A stretch of 43,055 nucleotides of DNA, from positions 1 through 43,055 of the forward strand of contig JAFTME010000145.1 of the NCBI GenBank assembly GCA_017452545.1, in the 5' to 3' direction. Below the pieces are notes generated by a model that was not told the DNA's origin, did not search any database, and was given only the letters and a program-made list of their open reading frames with translations. Positions 39,254-43,055 of this stretch are shown here, one piece after another (position 1 is the first letter of the stretch; each line of letters begins with the position of its first letter). The position numbers and the translations under genes were made by a program. This stretch comes from Clostridia bacterium (lineage in GTDB: Bacteria > Bacillota > Clostridia > Oscillospirales > CAG-272).

Positions 39254-39294
39254 AACAATTTGATTATTGTTTTTTGACAAATATATGCTATAAT
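39254..39294 (+). promoter_or_regulatory. XRE promoter with an inverted-repeat operator candidate
   Basis: TTGTTT (39267-39272), 16 bases, TATAAT (39289-39294) with an extended TGC. AACAAT-TTGATT-ATTGTT (39254-39271), a 6-bp-arm inverted repeat, overlaps the -35 box and could be the regulator's own operator. A separate palindrome AATCGATCGATT lies at 39219-39230. Confidence 0.65.
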
Positions 39295-39332
39295 AGAAGT
39301 ACACCGGTGAAATGAATGTTGGAGGTGCTTTT

Positions 39333-40514
39333 ATGCAGCTTGATTTAGGACAAAAAATACGCGAATTGCGTCGGCGAGATGGACGCACACAAGAAGCACT
39401 AGCTGAAGCTATTGGTGTTACATCGCAGGCAGTTTCCAGATGGGAGGCCAATGGAGGATATCCTGATATGGAAATGATTCCATCTATTGCAAATTATTTC
39501 GGTATTTCAATTGACGAGCTCTTTGGATATGATAATGAGCGTTCTAAAAGAATTGACGAATTAGTTAAAAAAATTGATCAGATGAATTCCCAAAATAACG
39601 GCGAGGATATCAATATTGATGAGTGTATTTTCCTTGCAAGAAATGCACTGATTGAATTTCCGGATAACGAAAAAATCATGTTGTGTCTCGCCTCGGTATT
39701 ATATAACGCTGGTTATGTTCGTTATGGAGAATATCATTTATCCGACGATGAAGGCTATGATGTTTTAGATGTTGAAAAACATCGAACCTACTCCGAATGG
39801 AAAGAGGCAATATCTCTTTACGAGAAATTATTAAAAACCATGGAAAACGGAGAGCCACGCCATCGTGTAATCCGCGAACTCAGTCAGTTGTATTTGAACA
39901 CAGGCGAATATACACGAGCACTTGAGGTGGTTGAGTCTGCCCCTAATATCTACAGTACAAGGGAAATTCTCAAAGCCAAGGCGGTAGACGGAAAAAAACG
40001 TGCTAAGGCTTACGGCGAGGCATTGTTGAAAATGGTTCGAGCTTGTTCTGAACTTATGGTAAGCGGTGTAATTGCCAATGAAAAAAACATGTCCGTAGCT
40101 GAAAAAGTGCAAAGCTTGCGAGGTGCTATCGAAATATTTGATACTGTTTGCACCGACGGTAATTACGGTTCACACCATTCCTATATAGCACGTGTCTATA
40201 CGTTCCTTTCCCTATATTTGTGGTTAGATGAAAAAAAGGATGATGCATTTATGGCATTAGAGTCTGCACTTTCACACTTCCAACTCTATGATGAGAGCCA
40301 TACAAAGGGAAAAGGCTACTATACTGCACCGCTGGTAAAATTGGTTCAGAATGAAGTATGGAAAAACGATCCTGATATTGATATGCCAATTGAAACATCT
40401 CACATAAGTCTTGCAAAGGATTGGCCTTGGTGGTGTGTTTCTGAGTGCGATGTGGTAAAAACTGAAATTCAAGGCGATCCTCGTTGGAAAGAATGGGTAT
40501 CCAGGCTACAGTAA
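39333..40514 (+). CDS. XRE-family regulator with TPR-like C-terminal domain
   Basis: A 393-residue protein. The N-terminal helix-turn-helix is clear (LGQKIRELRRRDGRTQEALA, GVTSQAVSRWEANGGYPDME; residues 5-60). The remaining ~330 residues are helical, with repeated patterns such as LARNALIEFPDNEKIMLCLASVLYNAGY and LSQLYLNTGEYTRALEVVES, typical of TPR arrays. ATG 39333 is chosen because GGAGGT lies 6 bases upstream; an earlier ATG at 39312 lies upstream of that site. Codon use is A+T-rich like the HELLH gene. The design (HTH plus helical repeats) is the same as that of the regulator at 19314, but the C-terminal parts differ. It may sense a peptide or a metabolite. Confidence 0.92.
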   Translation: MQLDLGQKIRELRRRDGRTQEALAEAIGVTSQAVSRWEANGGYPDMEMIPSIANYFGISIDELFGYDNERSKRIDELVKKIDQMNSQNNGEDINIDECIFLARNALIEFPDNEKIMLCLASVLYNAGYVRYGEYHLSDDEGYDVLDVEKHRTYSEWKEAISLYEKLLKTMENGEPRHRVIRELSQLYLNTGEYTRALEVVESAPNIYSTREILKAKAVDGKKRAKAYGEALLKMVRACSELMVSGVIANEKNMSVAEKVQSLRGAIEIFDTVCTDGNYGSHHSYIARVYTFLSLYLWLDEKKDDAFMALESALSHFQLYDESHTKGKGYYTAPLVKLVQNEVWKNDPDIDMPIETSHISLAKDWPWWCVSECDVVKTEIQGDPRWKEWVSRLQ

Positions 40515-40534
40515 CAAACTACTCTCTCCGCAGA

Positions 40535-40576
40535 GAGATGCCCCCAAAAGTTAGACACTTTTGGGGGCATCTCATT
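40535..40576 (+). terminator. Terminator-like 17-bp palindrome after the XRE gene
   Basis: Perfect 17-bp stem (40535-40551 with 40557-40573), TAGAC loop. The T tract is poor (ATTG). A second small hairpin CTCTCT-CCGC-AGAGAG precedes it (40522-40537). The arm CTAACTTTTGGGGGC is reminiscent of transposon-end sequences, but no transposase is near. Confidence 0.6.
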
Positions 40577-40622
40577 GAGGGGCTCTTCTGACTGTATGAT
40601 TGCAATTCTATAATGCTCTACC

Positions 40623-42086
40623 TTAATCCCAACTGTCGACCATGTCATTGAAATCGCGGCTCTTTTCCTCGATGCTGGCCTCAAAGGCGGCACAGTGAGA
40701 GGCGAGCGTGTTGGAGTCCACCTCCGTCCACAGCTTCCATGCAAAGGTGGTGGGGTCATAGATCATGCCGATATCATATTTTCTCGTATCAAATACGATC
40801 TGAAGCATTTCCTTGGATTCCTGGTCGCGCGTGGATTTTCCCATCAGAACCGTATCGTGGAACATGGGATAAACGGTGTAGTAGGATTCGGCACTCAACG
40901 CTTCGATAATGACGGAAACCATCATCGAATCTCCGCAGGAGGTGGGAACACCGATGACGCTGTCGTAATGCTGCCAGACAAGGCTGGAGTAGTTTTCCTG
41001 TTCCTCATTGTATTTCGGAATGGGAAGAATACCGTAGTTGGTCTCCATATCACGCAGGGAAGCGGATGTCTTGACCATGCCGTACATGAACAGACCCTCA
41101 TCTGCCTTGAATTTGTTGATTGGCGTTTCGCTCCAGCGGTAATCAACGTGATACATATAGTCGTACAGATCGGACATGACCTGAATGTTTTCTTCCTCGG
41201 CAAATTCATGGACGAAATAGCGGTCGTCCTCAATGTGGCCGATACTGTGTCCGGAGCCGCCGTACAGATATGCTACGACGTCAATGGCACCGAGTGCGCC
41301 GTACAGGTCGCCCGCGCTCCACTCGTCGTCACCATCCAGCTCACGCGTGACATCCTCTGCATATTCTGCCAACACCTCCCAGGTCCATTCCTGGTCACGA
41401 ACAATCTCGTAGAGGTCGGTAATGCCGTTATCGGTGGCAACCTTGGTATTGAAATAAACGCAAGCAGTCGCGCCCTTATCCAACAGCAGCATTTCAGAGG
41501 AAGCAAACTGTGTTTTGTCGCCAAAAGTGAAGTTTTCAACGGAAGAGGCATTCCACCAAGGCATAGAAAGATCGATGTAGGGAAGATCGTCATCGCCAAG
41601 ATCATAGAAAAGGTTTTCCAGCCACATACCGGAGAGCGTGTTGCTTCGCTGCACCATCATCTGGAAGTCCGTATCGCCGGTGTTAACGGCGTTGCGGATC
41701 TTACCGGGCAGCTCCGAGTCGGTGTGAAAATACGAATTGGTAATGGTAACGCCGTATTTTTCCTCGACGGCAGCGTTTCTTTGATATACCTCGTTTTCAA
41801 GGTGATCGCCGGTCATGGATTCAACGCTGATCTCTTCCCAAGGCGTCCAACCGCCGCCAACGTCTCCGTTGACCGCCCAGTGAATGACGCTGAAGGGCGC
41901 GTTATTGTAGTATTCATTGGGAAGATCGGGCTCAATGCGAGGCTCTTCCTCATCTGCGGGATCCTTCCCGGTACCGTTTTCGGATTCATCGGCGGGAGGA
42001 AGGTCATCGTCTGCGGGGGTATCGGCGCAGGCGACCGCTAAGAGCACCAGAAGCATTGCGAGAAGCAACAGTGTGAATCGTTTCAT
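40623..42086 (-). CDS. Extracellular solute-binding lipoprotein (ABC importer type)
   Basis: A 487-residue lipoprotein. The signal peptide ends in LAVAC (Cys20), then an acidic Asp/Glu/Pro-rich tether (21-55). The mature part has the outline of family 1 sugar-binding proteins: NEVYQRNAAVEEKYGVTI, FDL-like strands, YIDLSMPWWNASSVENFTFGDK, CVYFNTKVATDNGITDLYEIVRDQEWTWEVLAEYAEDV and NYGILPIPKYNEEQENY. A short periplasmic-protein-like C-terminus ends in MVDSWD. No permease or ATPase genes are in the window, so the transporter is elsewhere. ATG 42086 is preceded by GAAAGGA at 10 bases; a TTG 18 bases earlier overlaps the ribosome site. The substrate is probably an oligosaccharide, by family only. 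Confidence 0.9.
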   Translation of the reverse strand: MKRFTLLLLAMLLVLLAVACADTPADDDLPPADESENGTGKDPADEEEPRIEPDLPNEYYNNAPFSVIHWAVNGDVGGGWTPWEEISVESMTGDHLENEVYQRNAAVEEKYGVTITNSYFHTDSELPGKIRNAVNTGDTDFQMMVQRSNTLSGMWLENLFYDLGDDDLPYIDLSMPWWNASSVENFTFGDKTQFASSEMLLLDKGATACVYFNTKVATDNGITDLYEIVRDQEWTWEVLAEYAEDVTRELDGDDEWSAGDLYGALGAIDVVAYLYGGSGHSIGHIEDDRYFVHEFAEEENIQVMSDLYDYMYHVDYRWSETPINKFKADEGLFMYGMVKTSASLRDMETNYGILPIPKYNEEQENYSSLVWQHYDSVIGVPTSCGDSMMVSVIIEALSAESYYTVYPMFHDTVLMGKSTRDQESKEMLQIVFDTRKYDIGMIYDPTTFAWKLWTEVDSNTLASHCAAFEASIEEKSRDFNDMVDSWD

Positions 42087-42116
42087 GAAAAGAAATCCTT
42101 TCAAAAATTATACTAC

Positions 42117-42145
42117 ATCATAGCATAAAAGCGGAGAACTGTCAA
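42117..42145 (-). promoter_or_regulatory. Promoter of the solute-binding protein, with -35 in a terminator loop
   Basis: Minus strand TTGACA, 17 bases, TATGAT. The -35 lies at the tip of the hairpin that ends the upstream transporter transcript. Confidence 0.8.
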
Positions 42146-42160
42146 CAGTTCTCCGCTTTT
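42127..42160 (-). terminator. Terminator of the EamA-type transporter gene
   Basis: A 15-bp stem (42127-42141 with 42146-42160), TCAA loop, with T4 then ATG on the minus strand. It lies 43 bases beyond the transporter stop. T-rich ends on both sides. Confidence 0.8.
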
Positions 42161-42202
42161 TTTGGCATAATGACAAAAATATTTGTGTAAAGTTCACAGA
42201 AA

Positions 42203-43055
42203 TCAACCGAGCAAGACGATACCGATAAAAGCGGTAAGGATGGCAGCGTAATGCTTCCAGCTCAGTTTCTCGCGCAGGAAAATGCGTCCCCACAGAACGG
42301 AAAGTGCGCAGTATGCAGAGATGATGACCATACCGACAGAGAAGTCGCTGAACATGACTGCCATGTAGAAGACCTGGCCGACCGTTTCGCAGATTGCGCC
42401 GAGGTAGAAGTGCTTGTTACCGCTGAAGATGCTGTCCTTCTTGACGAATTTGATCCAGATAAAGGCAAAGACGGCAACAAGGAAGAAGGTCAGCTCAAAG
42501 GCAGAGTTGGCTGCGTAGTCGGTGATGATCCCCTCGCCACCGGGGCCCTCGATCGCAAAGATCATTTCGTCACCAAAGGTGCCGAGTGCATCGATGATCA
42601 GATAGGCAATGGGGAGCAGGAAAGCAAGAAAACTCTTGGCGTATTTGCGGTTTGCCTTTTCTTGACGCGCCTGCTTGACCTCTTCGTCCTCCATGTTTTC
42701 AATGAAGCCGAGAGCAACGATACCGACGGTGATCAGGATAACGGCAATAATGACGGTAGCGGAAATATCCTCTCGTGCGCTGCCGACGTTGAACAAGAGG
42801 CAGAGCAGAAATGCCAGAGCGCCGGAGCAGTTACAAATGGGAGAGGAAATGGACAGCTCGATATAACGGAGACCGATATAACCGAACACCATTGCCAGGA
42901 TGTAAAGCGCTGCAACGGGCAGATAGCGGACGAAGTCGATGATCTTAAAATCGGTGTAGAGCAGGCTGGCGAGAATTTTTCCGCCGTCCGACTCCTCAAG
43001 AGCCGCAAGACCGATGGTGTTGTCGATCACGATGCTGCCGATCAGCGTGATGGCA
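42203..43055 (-). CDS. EamA-type (drug/metabolite) transporter, N-terminus outside the window
   Basis: At least 283 residues, open at the right edge (the frame runs through base 43055 without a start). It has about eight hydrophobic helices, with the last five forming a typical EamA half: FYLGAICETVGQVFYMAVMFSD, VGMVIISAYCALSVLWGRIFLREKLS and KHYAAILTAFIGIVLLG, the last two being the family's closing signature. A charged loop with many Glu/Lys (ENMEDEEVKQARQEKANRKYAKS) joins the two halves. Such proteins export or import small metabolites; the substrate is unknown. It is followed by a terminator whose loop carries the next gene's -35 box. Confidence 0.85.
   Translation of the reverse strand, partial: AITLIGSIVIDNTIGLAALEESDGGKILASLLYTDFKIIDFVRYLPVAALYILAMVFGYIGLRYIELSISSPICNCSGALAFLLCLLFNVGSAREDISATVIIAVILITVGIVALGFIENMEDEEVKQARQEKANRKYAKSFLAFLLPIAYLIIDALGTFGDEMIFAIEGPGGEGIITDYAANSAFELTFFLVAVFAFIWIKFVKKDSIFSGNKHFYLGAICETVGQVFYMAVMFSDFSVGMVIISAYCALSVLWGRIFLREKLSWKHYAAILTAFIGIVLLG

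Noticed and set aside
39274-39294. TTGACA directly before TATAAT ahead of the XRE gene
   Set aside because: The two boxes are only 9 bases apart, too close for a promoter; TTGTTT further upstream with an extended -10 is used instead.

Overview
The window is chromosomal DNA from an anaerobic member of the Clostridia (Bacillota). The evidence is the gene set and order (tig-clpP-clpX, lepB-rbgA-rnhB-yraN), AGGAGG-type ribosome binding sites, at least fifteen textbook sigma-A promoters with 16-17 base spacers, a T-box leader, and a citrate branch that uses an isopropylmalate-synthase-like (Re-type) citrate synthase. The base composition and style resemble uncultured gut Oscillospirales or Christensenellales; the exact taxon cannot be fixed from the sequence. 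No transposase, prophage module, rRNA or CRISPR array was seen.

Layout. 1-4.7 kb: the tail of aldose 1-epimerase, then leftward genes for a small P-loop protein, glucose-6-phosphate isomerase, a D-Ala-D-Ala carboxypeptidase and an M14-peptidase-like protein whose zinc ligands and catalytic Glu appear to be replaced. 4.7-6.6 kb: a membrane protein and a cysteine-cluster protein (rightward). 6.6-11 kb: tig-clpP-clpX (leftward), where ClpP has a Gly-to-Val change in its oxyanion loop, then a metallophosphoesterase and a small Cys-rich DUF1540 protein. 11.3-16.6 kb: leftward lepB-rbgA-rnhB-yraN-dipeptidase-thrC. 16.8-19.3 kb: rightward single-TM protein, NfeD-like, SPFH/stomatin-like and DUF4177 genes, with a consensus promoter carrying an inverted repeat in its spacer. 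19.3-22.1 kb: XRE regulator, a three-way-junction DNA/RNA element, tRNA-Tyr (with an unusual T-loop) and ilvE.

22.3-28.6 kb: a phosphoesterase, then a four-gene operon for the oxidative half of the citrate cycle: Re-citrate synthase, a GntR/FCD regulator, aconitase and NADP-type isocitrate dehydrogenase. It makes 2-oxoglutarate for glutamate synthesis. A perfect TTGTATACAA palindrome sits right after the -10 box and is the likely operator. 28.9-34.3 kb: one gene for a 1798-residue lipoprotein with a glycosidase-like front half and five tandem copies of an undescribed beta-rich module. 34.4-37.3 kb: leftward Lrp/AsnC regulator plus aminotransferase behind a T-box whose specifier reads as a phenylalanine codon, then birA. 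37.5-38.4 kb: a sugar-nucleotidyltransferase-like gene.

38.5-40.5 kb is visibly richer in A+T and holds a divergent pair, a HELLH metallopeptidase-like protein and an XRE/TPR-like regulator, with almost identical promoter cores; it looks acquired. 40.6 kb to the end: an orphan solute-binding lipoprotein and the C-terminal part of an EamA-type transporter. Nearly all intergenic gaps are explained by promoters and hairpin terminators listed below.
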